A stretch of 64,000 bases of DNA from Robiginitomaculum sp. (GCA_015485155.1 WFUF01000005.1:1-64000), one strand, 5' to 3'; counted from the stretch's first letter, positions 7,979 through 17,877 are shown. Program-made: numbers and translations. Notes: a model not told the origin generated them from the letters alone.

Positions 7979-8025
7979 TAGCCTTGGGTGCAAATCATGT
8001 TCAAGAAACGAGCGGTGCAGGCATT

Positions 8026-8316
8026 ATGGAAATAATAGACCCTCTTAGAATGATATTTGGATTTGCATTTACCATCGCTCTTCTGCTTGGCGCATGGCTA
8101 GCGGTAAGGCGTTTTGCGCCGGGAATGGTGCAGGCAACCACGAAAAAAAAGAATCTCGCTATCACCGAAGCCCTGCAACTAGACACCAGGCGCCGGTTGG
8201 TAACCATTCAGGATCATGATCAGGAACACCTGATTTTACTTGGTGCATCCGGTGAAACAGTCCTGCAGACACGCCCGGCCAAAAAAACTGAAGAAACAGA
8301 TAGCGAACCAGCATGA
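8026..8316 (+). CDS. fliO: Flagellar biosynthesis protein FliO
   Basis: This 96-residue protein has one N-terminal membrane span (about residues 8-26, rich in Phe, Ile, Leu) followed by a basic stretch (RRFAPGM) and a small cytoplasmic domain (RRRLVTIQDHDQEHLILLG) typical of FliO. FliO helps assemble the FliP ring of the flagellar export gate. An upstream TTG in frame exists at 7984, but the ATG at 8026 gives a normal FliO start. The stop overlaps the fliP start by 4 bases. Confidence 0.85.
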   Translation: MEIIDPLRMIFGFAFTIALLLGAWLAVRRFAPGMVQATTKKKNLAITEALQLDTRRRLVTIQDHDQEHLILLGASGETVLQTRPAKKTEETDSEPA

Positions 8317-9050
8317 AGTATTTTTCGATAGTTCTCGGCCTGTTTCTAATTCTGGTGTTTATGGCTATGCCTGAAGGCGCGCTGGCGCAATCTGTAACGG
8401 TGGACGCCGGAGAAGAAGGAGCCTTGACCAGCCGGGTAGTGCAGTTGATTGCCCTGCTGACCATTTTATCACTGGCTCCATCCATATTGATTATGGCAAC
8501 CAGCTTTGTACGTATTGTAGTGGTATTGTCATTACTGCGAACTGCCACCGGCCTGCAACAAAGCCCCCCCAACATGGTACTGATTTCCCTTTCATTATTT
8601 TTGACATTCTTTGTAATGGCTCCAGTATTTCAGCAAAGCTGGGAACGCGGTGTCGAGCCGCTTATTAATGAGGAAATGGAGCTGTCAGAAGCCTTCACCA
8701 CCAGCGCAGAGCCTATAAAGCTGTTCATGCTCTCCCATACCCGTGAACAGGATCTTGCATTGTTCCTTGAAATGTCTGGTGCCGAAACTCCTGAGACGGC
8801 AATGGACACTCCTTTGCACATTGTGGCTCCGGCTTTCATGATTTCTGAGCTGCGCATTGCGTTCCTTATCGGATTTTCATTCTTTATCCCGTTTCTGGTT
8901 ATAGATCTGGTGGTAGCCTCTATTTTAATGAGCATGGGTATGATGATGCTGCCCCCTGTGGTGATTTCACTGCCGTTTAAGCTGATATTCTTTGTGTTGG
9001 TTGATGGCTGGTATCTGGTGGTTGGCTCCTTGGTACGAAGTTTCAGCTAG
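8313..9050 (+). CDS. fliP: Flagellar export gate protein FliP
   Basis: The 245-residue product has a cleavable N-terminal signal (ending near ALAQS) and FliP landmarks (IMATSFVRIVVVLSLLRTA, SPPNMVLISLSLFLTFFVMAP and a C-terminal pair of spans with GMMMLPPVVISLPFKLI). Five copies of FliP form the core of the type III export gate. Length and signature are normal. It is translationally coupled to fliO. No fliQ or fliR follows, so the rest of the export gate is elsewhere in the genome. Confidence 0.97.
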   Translation: MKYFSIVLGLFLILVFMAMPEGALAQSVTVDAGEEGALTSRVVQLIALLTILSLAPSILIMATSFVRIVVVLSLLRTATGLQQSPPNMVLISLSLFLTFFVMAPVFQQSWERGVEPLINEEMELSEAFTTSAEPIKLFMLSHTREQDLALFLEMSGAETPETAMDTPLHIVAPAFMISELRIAFLIGFSFFIPFLVIDLVVASILMSMGMMMLPPVVISLPFKLIFFVLVDGWYLVVGSLVRSFS

Positions 9051-9466
9051 AGTATCTCCGGCCAATATTGGAAGCTTTTATCCGTCCTATCACTCCGCTA
9101 GTTTAAGCGCAGGTTTTTACGACTGAACAAATGCGGCAGGTAAGAATTCAGCGCAAACTTTTGTTTGGCAAACACCAAAACACGGGCAAAGCGGCAGAAA
9201 ACACTCCTTAAATGCGAAAAACCACATCAAAAATGCCACAATTTTTTATAATCAACCAAAATATTCCCTGATCACCCCGATTGCACTGGCGATTTTGAAA
9301 CAAACCCGTATAAAGGATCAACAATTGAGCGATTTCATAGAATCTGCTCGATTTTGCCAAGCTCGGGTTTCTGACCCGGGTTAGGCGGATTAGGTTTTGG
9401 TAAAATACCAGTTTTGACGAAGTACGATTTTGGCAAGTACCAGTTTTGGCATATACGGAGATATCA
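9051..9466. other. Non-coding region upstream of the TonB receptor
   Basis: No gene is supported in this 416-base stretch. Close to the receptor start it holds an 11-base motif, TACCAGTTTTG, twice (9406 and 9438), with a related TACGATTTTGG between them (9423). There is also a small hairpin CGGGTTTCTGACCCG just upstream. The iterated motif may be a regulator site. A GGAG ribosome-binding site stands before the ATG at 9467. No -35/-10 pair is convincing. Confidence 0.4.
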
Positions 9467-11935
9467 ATGAGTTTCAAGTCAACCTCACGAACCGCGCTGC
9501 TTGGCGCCGGATCATTAGCCATTCTAATGGCACCAACTATAGTGCAGGCACAAACTGATGAGCGCAGAGGCGTGGATCAGATTGTAGTTACAGCACAAAA
9601 ACGTGAACAAAACCAGCAAGACATTCCTGTTGCTGTTGCTTCCTATGGCGAAGAAGTTATTGAGAACGCTGGAATTCGTGACATCAAAGACCTGATTGCT
9701 ATTGCACCGGGACTTATGGTTACCTCAACATCCAGTGAAGCCTCCACCACTGTTCGTATTCGTGGTGTTGGTACCGTTGGTGACAATACCGGCCTTGAAA
9801 GCTCCGCTGGTATTTTCATTGATGGTGTATATCGTTCACGCAACTCTGTTGGCTTTGGTGACCTTGGCGAAATTGAGCGCATAGAATTACTTCGTGGCCC
9901 ACAAGGCACCCTGTTTGGTAAAAACACTTCAGCCGGTGCCCTTAACATCATTACCAAAGGCCCTGAGTACGAAGCATCATATGGCGGCGAACTAACCATT
10001 AGCAATTTTAATGGCCGCGGTGGATCCATGTTTGCAACCGGCGCATTAAATGATGCTGATACCGCAGCATTCCGCATCTATGTGGCAAAACGCACCCGTG
10101 ACGGCTATGTTCAAAATGCCGATCCATTTGGCGGAGAATCTTACGATCAGAACGTGCTAACCGCCCGTGGACAGCTCGAATTCACCCCTAATGATAATTT
10201 CAAGCTAAATATTATTGGTGATTACAGCCGCCGTGATGAAAATTGTTGCTCAGGGGTACCGATTTCCGTCACCACTTCCTCATTGCTGACCAATGGTCTG
10301 GGCGGCACCGGATATCCGATCAACTTTGATGCAACCACTCCACGGGCATTGCCCAGAGATGCATATACCGCATATTATAATCGCGAAATTGGGCAGGTTA
10401 TCAACGACAAGGGCATTTCTGCTGAAGCAGAGTGGAGTACCTCTATTGGTGAGATAACCTCTATCACTGCATGGCGCGGATGGGACAATGCCCAGGGACA
10501 GGATGTTGACTATACCAATGCCGATATCGTTTACCGCCCAAGCGACGGTTCTTATGGTAATGACTTTAATACATTTACCCAGGAATTGCGCCTTGCTGGA
10601 TCTACCGAAAATCTGGACTGGCTGATTGGCGGCTTTTACATGAATGAAAAGCTGACACGTCGTGACACTTTCCGCTTTGGTGAAGATTATGAAGCATATT
10701 TGGGGCTTCTGCTTTCCGGTGGAGCGAACCCGCAACAGGTTGCAAACTTCACCGGGATTGTTGCCGGACTTCCTGGTTCCCAGATTATACCATTTGGATC
10801 TAATTTCCCTGTTGATGGTGGCATGATTCAGGACGAGTATCTGCACGTAGCAGAGACCTTTGCCCTGTTCACACACAATACCTGGCAGGTTACAGATCAG
10901 TTCTCATTGACCGGTGGTCTGCGCTGGACAAATGAGAACAAGAATGTGGATGCCACCTTCTCGACCAATGCACCTGGTTGCGGCTTCTACGAAGGAGCTT
11001 TTGGTCTTGATCCGGTTTCCGGAGCCATTGCGGCCGGTGCCGGAGCTGTAGCTCCTGTAGTTGGTCTGGTCTGTCTTCCATGGGCCAGATCTGGCCTTGA
11101 CGGAGCTGTCCAATCACAGAGCATCGATTCCAGTGAACTTTCCGGCACAGCCAAAGCTGCCTATCGCTTTAACGATGACGTGATGGCCTATGCTTCCTAT
11201 GCGCGCGGATTTAAAGCCGGAGGTCTGAACCTGGATCGTAAATTCGATACTGGCGCAACACCTGGAACACTTGGCGCATGGGACACAACCTTTGCTCCGG
11301 AAACTGTGGATACATTTGAAGTAGGCGTAAAAACTCAAAGCATGGACAACACACTGCTTGCCAACTTTACAGTATTTAGCTCCAGATTTGAGAACTTCCA
11401 GCTTAACACCTTTAACGGAACTGCCTTTGTGGTGAATTCAATCCCGCAGGTCAAATCCGATGGTGCCGAGCTTGAATTGCTGTATATGCCGAACATTGAT
11501 GGTTTAACCCTGCAAGGCGGTGTTACATATTCTGACACCAGATATGGCACTCAAGCTGGAACACCGGCCAATCTTTCTGGCCAGCAAATGTCCCTGTCAC
11601 CAAAATGGTACGGAACCGCTGCTATAACCTATGAGCGTCCCCTAGCCGGCAATCTGGTTTGGCGGGTGTCACTGGATGGCCGCGCGGTATCCAGCTATAA
11701 CACCGGTTCTGATCTGGATGCTCCAAAACAACAAGACAGCTTTGCTACTTTCAATGGACGCTTTGTTGTTGCAGAGGAAGAAGACAGTTGGGCAATCGAG
11801 ATCTGGGGCAAAAACCTTCTTGATACATCTTACATGCAGGTGGCATTTGATACGCCACTGGCTGGGGCTAATGCCTATAGCATGTTCCCGGGTGCACCAA
11901 GAATCTGGGGCGCAACCCTGCGTAGCTCGTTCTAA
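9467..11935 (+). CDS. TonB-dependent outer-membrane receptor
   Basis: This 822-residue protein is an energised outer-membrane gate of the type common in Caulobacterales and sphingomonads. A signal peptide ends near APTIVQAQ. The TonB box and plug start follow (DQIVVTAQKREQNQQDIPVA), then plug landmarks (IRGVG, LLRGPQGTLFGKNTSAGALN). The rest is a beta-barrel ending in the required C-terminal Phe (TLRSSF). Substrate cannot be read from the sequence; relatives take up carbohydrates, aromatic compounds or siderophores. The ATG at 9467 has GGAG upstream, while an earlier in-frame TTG does not. A strong terminator follows, so the gene is transcribed alone. Confidence 0.93.
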   Translation: MSFKSTSRTALLGAGSLAILMAPTIVQAQTDERRGVDQIVVTAQKREQNQQDIPVAVASYGEEVIENAGIRDIKDLIAIAPGLMVTSTSSEASTTVRIRGVGTVGDNTGLESSAGIFIDGVYRSRNSVGFGDLGEIERIELLRGPQGTLFGKNTSAGALNIITKGPEYEASYGGELTISNFNGRGGSMFATGALNDADTAAFRIYVAKRTRDGYVQNADPFGGESYDQNVLTARGQLEFTPNDNFKLNIIGDYSRRDENCCSGVPISVTTSSLLTNGLGGTGYPINFDATTPRALPRDAYTAYYNREIGQVINDKGISAEAEWSTSIGEITSITAWRGWDNAQGQDVDYTNADIVYRPSDGSYGNDFNTFTQELRLAGSTENLDWLIGGFYMNEKLTRRDTFRFGEDYEAYLGLLLSGGANPQQVANFTGIVAGLPGSQIIPFGSNFPVDGGMIQDEYLHVAETFALFTHNTWQVTDQFSLTGGLRWTNENKNVDATFSTNAPGCGFYEGAFGLDPVSGAIAAGAGAVAPVVGLVCLPWARSGLDGAVQSQSIDSSELSGTAKAAYRFNDDVMAYASYARGFKAGGLNLDRKFDTGATPGTLGAWDTTFAPETVDTFEVGVKTQSMDNTLLANFTVFSSRFENFQLNTFNGTAFVVNSIPQVKSDGAELELLYMPNIDGLTLQGGVTYSDTRYGTQAGTPANLSGQQMSLSPKWYGTAAITYERPLAGNLVWRVSLDGRAVSSYNTGSDLDAPKQQDSFATFNGRFVVAEEEDSWAIEIWGKNLLDTSYMQVAFDTPLAGANAYSMFPGAPRIWGATLRSSF

Positions 11936-11952
11936 TAACGAAGTAAAATTTG

Positions 11953-11985
11953 AAAAAGGCCGGACTTGTTCCGGCCTTTTTTTTT
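11953..11985 (+). terminator. Rho-independent terminator of the TonB receptor gene
   Basis: A GC-rich stem of AAAAAGGCCGG and CCGGCCTTTTT with a short loop is followed by a run of nine T. It starts 18 bases past the receptor stop codon. Confidence 0.9.
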
Positions 11986-12046
11986 GCGCGGGTGACATTC
12001 ACCAGATTTTATAGCTATAGTTTCGCCAAACATTCTGGAGCCCATC

Positions 12047-13336
12047 ATGCACAAGCATTTTTATATCCTACTTGCAATCATAGGAATTGCCTTATCCTCC
12101 TGTACGCCTGCAGAAAAACAAACAGCCGCCAGCGAACAGCTCGTTCCAAAAACATTTGCCCAAGCCGGGCAATTGGATGACTTACTGACCACGCTTATTG
12201 CCGAAGGATCAGTGCCGGGGGCTGCTATTATGGTTGTTGAGCGCGGCCATGAAGTTTATTTTAATGTCGTCGGCAATATGGATATGGAAAATCAAATTCC
12301 ACAAACCAGAGCCTCAATTGCCCGCTATTATTCAATGACCAAACCCATTGTCGGTATTGCGTTGATGACATTGTATGAGAAGGGTAAATTCAATCTGGAT
12401 GACCCGATTGCTAAATACCTGCCTGAATACTCAAACCTTAAAGTCTATGTGCCTGCTACTGATACCGCCGAAGCCACACTAATAGAGCCAGAACGTGACG
12501 TGACTATTCGTGATCTGATGCGCCATACTTCTGGCATGACATATGGCCTGTTCACCGATACAGAAGTGGACAATATGTACAGGCAGGCCGGGATTTTGAA
12601 TCTCACTGATACCAATGCACAAATGAGTGAAAAATTGGCAAAACTGCCCCTGCTAACGCACCCAGGAACCCAATGGATTTACAGCGTCTCGGTAGATGTG
12701 CAAGGCAGGCTAATCGAGGTGCTCTCAGGAAAAACTCTTGGAGAATTTCTGCACGAGGCTATTTTTGATCCTCTGCAAATGAACCATACCGGATTTACAG
12801 TCAAAGCTGCCGATCGCGAACTTTTTGGGCCTGCCTATAGCCTTGGCAAAGACGGCTTAAAGCGATTGTCCGATGATGGTCAAAAACCGGGAATGACTGT
12901 TGATCTTCCGTTTTTGAACGATGTTCCATTTGAAAGTGGCGGCAGCGGCCTGGTATCGAGCATTGATGATTATGCAAAATTTGCAAAAATGCTGCTGGGA
13001 AATGGCGCATTGGGTGATGTGAAGATATTAAAGTCGGAAACACTTGCAATGATGACCCGGGATCAATTGGGCGATGCCGATCATGGCTGGCTTGGAGATG
13101 ATATGGGTTTTGGACTTGATTTTGCTGTCAAGACCGGTGCCATGACAGAAGGCAGGCTGCCACAACCCGTTGGCTCTTACGGTTGGGGTGGGTTGGCTGG
13201 AACTTACTTTTGGGTTGATCCGCAAAACCAGCTAACTGTGATTTTCCAAACCCAAGTCATGGGGCATGATCATGCCAATATACGCAATCGAGTAGTTGCG
13301 GCCGTTTATGGGCTCAAAAACACACCTGCGAATTAA
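12047..13336 (+). CDS. Serine hydrolase lipoprotein, beta-lactamase class C fold
   Basis: This 429-residue protein has a type II signal peptide (lipobox LSSC, Cys19) and a class C beta-lactamase/esterase domain. The nucleophile motif S96-M-T-K99 is present in YYSMTKPIVGIAL, with HTSGMTYG and the late GWGGLAGTYFWVDP region where the third motif lies. Family members are D-alanyl peptidases, esterases or related hydrolases, and clinical beta-lactamase activity should not be assumed. It lies after the TonB receptor terminator and has its own terminator, so it is probably monocistronic. It is likely lipid-anchored in the periplasm. Confidence 0.88.
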   Translation: MHKHFYILLAIIGIALSSCTPAEKQTAASEQLVPKTFAQAGQLDDLLTTLIAEGSVPGAAIMVVERGHEVYFNVVGNMDMENQIPQTRASIARYYSMTKPIVGIALMTLYEKGKFNLDDPIAKYLPEYSNLKVYVPATDTAEATLIEPERDVTIRDLMRHTSGMTYGLFTDTEVDNMYRQAGILNLTDTNAQMSEKLAKLPLLTHPGTQWIYSVSVDVQGRLIEVLSGKTLGEFLHEAIFDPLQMNHTGFTVKAADRELFGPAYSLGKDGLKRLSDDGQKPGMTVDLPFLNDVPFESGGSGLVSSIDDYAKFAKMLLGNGALGDVKILKSETLAMMTRDQLGDADHGWLGDDMGFGLDFAVKTGAMTEGRLPQPVGSYGWGGLAGTYFWVDPQNQLTVIFQTQVMGHDHANIRNRVVAAVYGLKNTPAN

Positions 13337-13340
13337 AATC

Positions 13341-13383
13341 AAAAAAGGGGCGGCAATCTTACAATTACCGCCCTATTTTTCTC
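13341..13383. terminator. Bidirectional terminator
   Basis: A stem of GGGGCGGCAAT and ATTACCGCCCT has T runs on one side and A runs on the other. It separates the convergent serine hydrolase and M3 peptidase genes and can serve both. Confidence 0.85.
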
Positions 13384-13399
13384 TAACAATAGTTTGACC

Positions 13400-15598
13400 C
13401 TAATTTTGATCTTTCACAGGAACCGGGAATCCCCGATCGCGCATCAGAGCTTCGATATTGGCATCACGACCACGAAACGCACGATAGGCATCTGCTGGGT
13501 CAACCGCATTGCGTACTGCAAATAAATGATCCACCAGTTTTTTGGCCACCTGCTTGTCGTAAAAACCGCCGGGAGCTTCGGCAAAGGCTTCTGCAGCATC
13601 TGCTGTTAGCACATCAGCCCACATATACCCATAATACCCGGCTGAATAACCCTCGCCAGAGAATATATGCCCAAACTGGGTCGAGCGATGACGCATTGGT
13701 ATTTCTTCTGGCATTCCCAGTTCGGCCAAGGTCTCACGCTCAAACTTATCCGGGTCAATGCCGGTTGGATCAACAGTATGATAACGCATATCAACCAGAG
13801 CTGATGCTAAATATTCAGTAGTAGAAAAGCCCTGATTAAATTTAGAAGCGGCTTTGATTTTGGTAACCAACTCCTCAGGTATTGGCTCACCGGTCTCGTG
13901 ATGAACCAGAAACTTGTCAATTACTGCATCAGTAGACAGCCACCTCTCCAGCAATTGCGACTGAAACTCGGTATAATCACGAACCCCGCCGTTTAGCGTC
14001 GGATAATCAACTTTGGAGGAAAAGAAATGCAAGGCATGGCCAAATTCATGAAACAGGGTATTGGCATCATCCCACGAAATTAAAACCGGCTCGCCGGGTG
14101 CACCTTTGACAAAATTGGAATTGTTTGATCCCAGAACCGTTTGTTTGCCGTCAATATTCTCATAAGAACGATAAGTAGTTGCCCAGGCTCCAGAGCGTTT
14201 ACCGGGGCGGGCAAATGGATCCAGATACCAAAGACCAACAGCTTCACCACTGTCCTTCATGGTTACCTCCCAGACCTTAACATCCGGGTGAAAAACCGGA
14301 ACTGAACCTTCAGGAACCGGCTTAAACTCATAGCCAAACAATTCATCGGCAACAAAGAACAAGGCATCGCGCAAATTATCCAATTGCAGATATTGCTTCA
14401 CCTCATCTGAATCCAGATCATATTTGGCCTTGCGGACTTTTTCCGCATAATAGCGGTAATCCCATGGTGCAATTTTGAAATCTCCGCCCTCGGCATCGAC
14501 GATTGCCTGCATGTCTGCTACTTCTTCTTCAACCCGGGCCAATGCCGCAGGCCAGACGGCTTCCATTAGCGCAAGCGCCCGCTCAGGGGTTTTTGCCATG
14601 CGGTTTTCCAGCCGCCATGACGCATAATTATCATAGCCAAGCAAGCCTACCCGCTCATCACGCAATTGCAGAATTTCAGCAATTATAGCATTGTTATCGT
14701 TGGCATCACCATTGTCACCACGCGAATAATAGGTACGCCACACAATTTCCCGCAAATCACGCTCATCTGAGTAAGTCAGGAACGGAGACATGGACGAGCG
14801 GGTATTGGTGATTGCATATTGCCCATCATGGCCGCGGGACTTGGCCGCCGCCGCTGCTGCTTTTATGAAACTTTCCGGCAATCCACCTAATTGTTCGGCC
14901 GAAATATAGGTGACGTATTTTTCTTCGTCAGCCAGTACATTATTGCTAAATTTGGTTTGCAATTCCGAAAGCCGCGAATTAATAGCGGTATATCTTGCTT
15001 TGTCGGCCTCGTTCAATGTGGCTCCATTGCGGGCGAACCCTTCATAATTGAGCAATACCACACGCTGTTGATCGGGGCGCAAGGTCTTCATTTCCTCGCC
15101 CTCATAAACCGCCTTCACCCGTGCAAACAGTGCAGCATTCTGGGTGATTTTTGAGCTGAACTCGGATAAAACCGGGGCCATCTCACCTTGAATTTTGCGA
15201 AATTCCGGCGATGACATATTTGAGCTCCAAATGCCCCAATACCTAAATACCCGGTTCAAATCACGCCCCGCACGCTCCAAAGCCACAATTGTGTTTTCAA
15301 AACTGGGCGCGTCCGGGTTTGCAGTGATGGCATCAATTTCAGCCAAATTACGCTTCATACCAATTTCAAGAGCTGGCTTTAAATCCTCTAGCTTAACTGT
15401 ATCAAAAGCCGGAACCCCGCCATAGGGTCCTGTCCATGGCGCCAATAGTGGATTTTGCATCGCTGCATCTGGCTGTGTGTAAGATTCTGCCCTGTCCTGT
15501 TCCACACCCGCATTTTCCACATTTGATTTTTGATCAGTGCAAGCTGCAACAAAAACCAGTCCCGCCAAAGCCACGCTCGATAAAAGAAATCTGTTCAT
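13400..15598 (-). CDS. M3 family metallopeptidase (Dcp/oligopeptidase type), lipoprotein
   Basis: The 732-residue product is a zinc peptidase of family M3. The HEFGHALH zinc motif is at about residue 513. The N-terminus carries a lipobox (FVAAC, Cys20), so the enzyme is probably tethered in the periplasm, as seen for many alphaproteobacterial dipeptidyl carboxypeptidases. The GLWYLDPFARPGKRSGAW block and the late YYGYMWADV block are family hallmarks. It degrades short peptides. It is convergent with the serine hydrolase gene and seems to be a single-gene unit. Confidence 0.93.
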   Translation of the reverse strand: MNRFLLSSVALAGLVFVAACTDQKSNVENAGVEQDRAESYTQPDAAMQNPLLAPWTGPYGGVPAFDTVKLEDLKPALEIGMKRNLAEIDAITANPDAPSFENTIVALERAGRDLNRVFRYWGIWSSNMSSPEFRKIQGEMAPVLSEFSSKITQNAALFARVKAVYEGEEMKTLRPDQQRVVLLNYEGFARNGATLNEADKARYTAINSRLSELQTKFSNNVLADEEKYVTYISAEQLGGLPESFIKAAAAAAKSRGHDGQYAITNTRSSMSPFLTYSDERDLREIVWRTYYSRGDNGDANDNNAIIAEILQLRDERVGLLGYDNYASWRLENRMAKTPERALALMEAVWPAALARVEEEVADMQAIVDAEGGDFKIAPWDYRYYAEKVRKAKYDLDSDEVKQYLQLDNLRDALFFVADELFGYEFKPVPEGSVPVFHPDVKVWEVTMKDSGEAVGLWYLDPFARPGKRSGAWATTYRSYENIDGKQTVLGSNNSNFVKGAPGEPVLISWDDANTLFHEFGHALHFFSSKVDYPTLNGGVRDYTEFQSQLLERWLSTDAVIDKFLVHHETGEPIPEELVTKIKAASKFNQGFSTTEYLASALVDMRYHTVDPTGIDPDKFERETLAELGMPEEIPMRHRSTQFGHIFSGEGYSAGYYGYMWADVLTADAAEAFAEAPGGFYDKQVAKKLVDHLFAVRNAVDPADAYRAFRGRDANIEALMRDRGFPVPVKDQN

Positions 15599-15851
15599 AA
15601 GACATACCCCATTTGAAAATGTTCAAGTCATTGATAATCCTTTGGCTCTGTTTTTGCTAATTAAATATTGGAATAAATACAGCCATGCGTTTGATCCTAG
15701 CATTTGGTGGAGCTAGCAGACCGATACATGCCCCATACAAGGATGACTTGGAAAAAATGCTTTGAGCACGAATGAAAAGATAAATATCAAGAAAAAATTT
15801 ATATGTCTTTGCTAGGATCCGTCGTTCGCATGCTTCAAAGCCAAGGAGAAA

Positions 15852-16742
15852 ATGGTGATATCAACACCAATATCCGCCAAATCAGTTCTGGTCGCAGAAA
15901 CACAACCGTTTTTGCGATCCATACTGGTAGACATATTGCGCAATATCGGAATTTCAAAAATTCATACGGCAAGCTCCTGCCCAGAGGCTGTCTCGCAAAT
16001 ACAGACATGGCTTCCAGATGCTATTATTTTGGACTGGCAGCTAAAGGATGGTTCAGGAATGACGCTGGCCAACTGGGTTCGTAAATCACCCGACAGTCCA
16101 AACCCGGAACTTCCCATTGTTATCGTGACCGGGGATACAGCCCAGGAAAACATCCTCAAAGCCAGAGACTGCGGAATTGATGAGATTATCGTAAAGCCGG
16201 TAGTACCCAAATCTGTTATTTCAAGAATAAAAATACTGCTTTCCTCTAAGCGAGGTTTTGTAAACAGCCCCTCCTTTGTCGGCCCTGACCGCAGAAGGCG
16301 CAAATCCGACAATTATAATGGCCGCAAACGGCGCCTGAAGGATACGCTGGAAGACCCGGCTATCGAGATGGAAATATTCGCCTTATGCCGAGAGATTGAA
16401 CGTCAGATACCCCTGCTTGATATCGAGGACAGGTCCAGTGTCATGCGGCTTTATATGGTTAGCCAAAGCCTGTGGGATAAAGCGATTGCAGCAAAAAACT
16501 GCTGCCTGGAAGCTGCCGCCAAATCCATGTTCAACTATATTCAAAACACAGGGATATCAGGAAAGCTGGAAATAGCAGTAATAAAAAATCACCTTCAGGC
16601 CATAGCTGACTTGCAAAATCAGACGCAAAACAGAGAAACCGACCCTTCGATCATATTAGAAAAAATAGAAAATCTGAATGATCAGCCCATTATGCCATCA
16701 CCTGCACAACCTGCAAAAAGAACGAACCATTGTCACAGTTAA
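15852..16742 (+). CDS. CheY-like receiver protein with Arg-rich tail, partly degenerate
   Basis: Residues 10-130 form a receiver domain with phospho-acceptor D61 (AIILDWQL), T93 and K115. The usual acidic pair is reduced to Ala-Glu (LVAETQPF), so phosphorylation may be weak or altered. At residues about 142-160 comes FVGPDRRRRK and a second basic patch (GRKRRLK), followed by a helical domain of about 120 residues. Similar Arg-rich ends on receiver domains bind c-di-GMP in the Cle proteins of Caulobacter, which tune flagella and holdfast. That assignment here is inference. AGGAG precedes the ATG. The gene overlaps the next, similar gene by 13 bases. Confidence 0.8.
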   Translation: MVISTPISAKSVLVAETQPFLRSILVDILRNIGISKIHTASSCPEAVSQIQTWLPDAIILDWQLKDGSGMTLANWVRKSPDSPNPELPIVIVTGDTAQENILKARDCGIDEIIVKPVVPKSVISRIKILLSSKRGFVNSPSFVGPDRRRRKSDNYNGRKRRLKDTLEDPAIEMEIFALCREIERQIPLLDIEDRSSVMRLYMVSQSLWDKAIAAKNCCLEAAAKSMFNYIQNTGISGKLEIAVIKNHLQAIADLQNQTQNRETDPSIILEKIENLNDQPIMPSPAQPAKRTNHCHS

Positions 16743-17632
16743 TAGAAAAAATAGCCAAATGCACATTCCTGATCGTTGATGATCAGGATTTCTTGTGCTC
16801 TGTACTTGCTGATCTGATGCGCGGCTTTGGAGCTTATGACTCCCATTCGGCCAAAAATGGCGCCCATGCCATCGAAATGCTTGGCAGTATAAAGCCAGAT
16901 ATCATCTTTACTGATCTCAATATGGAGCCGGTAAACGGATTTGAACTGACCCAATGGGTGCGCAGGTCTCCCAAAAGTCCAAATCAGGAAGTTCCGATTA
17001 TTATGCTTACCGGCAGCTCTGATCTTGAGACCATACACACAGCCCGTGATTATGGCGTATCTGAACTGCTTATAAAGCCAGTGGTTCCCAAACAGGTTTT
17101 GTCACGACTGCACGCAGTTCTTGAAGAGCCCAGAAAATTCATTCGCTCAAAAAACTATGTTGGCCCGGATCGGCGGCGCAATCGCGATAAAAAATATGAT
17201 GGCCCATTTCGTCGCGCCTGTGACCCCATGCAGATCAAGTCCACCACCGAGGCCGCAAAGAATGCTGAACATGCAATCCGCGCTCTGGTTTATTCACTGG
17301 TACAGATTGTTGCAAAACTCTCTCCCAAAGATCACAAAAACCACAGTCAGTTGCTGGGCAGTATCTCAGCATTGAAACATCTTGCCATTGAGTCAGATAA
17401 TGCCCCGGTAGCCAAGGCAATCTGGTCGATGGAGAGTTATGTTAATGCCATGGGAACAAGCGGCCATCTTAATATCGCATTATTGCAGGAACATCTGAAA
17501 TGCATAGCCCTCCTTAGTGACCCGGCTAAGGTTCCAGAAGAAAAAAGCAAGAACATGATACAGAACCTTACCCGATCAGTTGCCAAAAACCTGGCCCAGA
17601 TAGGCGGCAAAGCCAGGGTCAGGACCAGATAA
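16730..17632 (+). CDS. CheY-like receiver protein with Arg-rich tail
   Basis: This is a 300-residue paralogue of the preceding gene. The receiver keeps the full set: D17-D18, phospho-acceptor D62 (IIFTDLNM), T94 and K116. Residues about 140-165 hold YVGPDRRRNRDKKYDGPFRR, a doubled G-P-x-R-R pattern. A helical C-terminal domain of about 120 residues follows. The TTG start overlaps the upstream gene, so translation is probably coupled. The pair looks like a tandem duplication in which the first copy lost the acidic pocket. A role in motility or attachment under c-di-GMP is inferred from the Arg-rich tail and the cheY-cheZ neighbours. Confidence 0.82.
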   Translation: MSQLIEKIAKCTFLIVDDQDFLCSVLADLMRGFGAYDSHSAKNGAHAIEMLGSIKPDIIFTDLNMEPVNGFELTQWVRRSPKSPNQEVPIIMLTGSSDLETIHTARDYGVSELLIKPVVPKQVLSRLHAVLEEPRKFIRSKNYVGPDRRRNRDKKYDGPFRRACDPMQIKSTTEAAKNAEHAIRALVYSLVQIVAKLSPKDHKNHSQLLGSISALKHLAIESDNAPVAKAIWSMESYVNAMGTSGHLNIALLQEHLKCIALLSDPAKVPEEKSKNMIQNLTRSVAKNLAQIGGKARVRTR

Positions 17633-17877
17633 TACTGAAATTGGCTTCGTATTGCTTTTGCATTTTGGCCCGCAAACCAAATAAAGTGCCCTCAGCCTGA
17701 GGTTGTTCATCACATTTTACGATATTTTTTGAGTTTAACTGCAAAAAAATTCATCATAAGCCTTAACCTTAACAGTGTTTTCATCGTCTTTGGTTACAAA
17801 GGCTCCAATCAGTGGCGGTTGTGCCAGTGAAACAAGCAAAAAACCCGATCAACGGGTATAATAAATGGAGTGTTTTT

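Noticed and set aside
17760-17772. TTAACCTTAAC upstream of cheY as a CtrA site
   Set aside because: The spacing is two bases, not seven.
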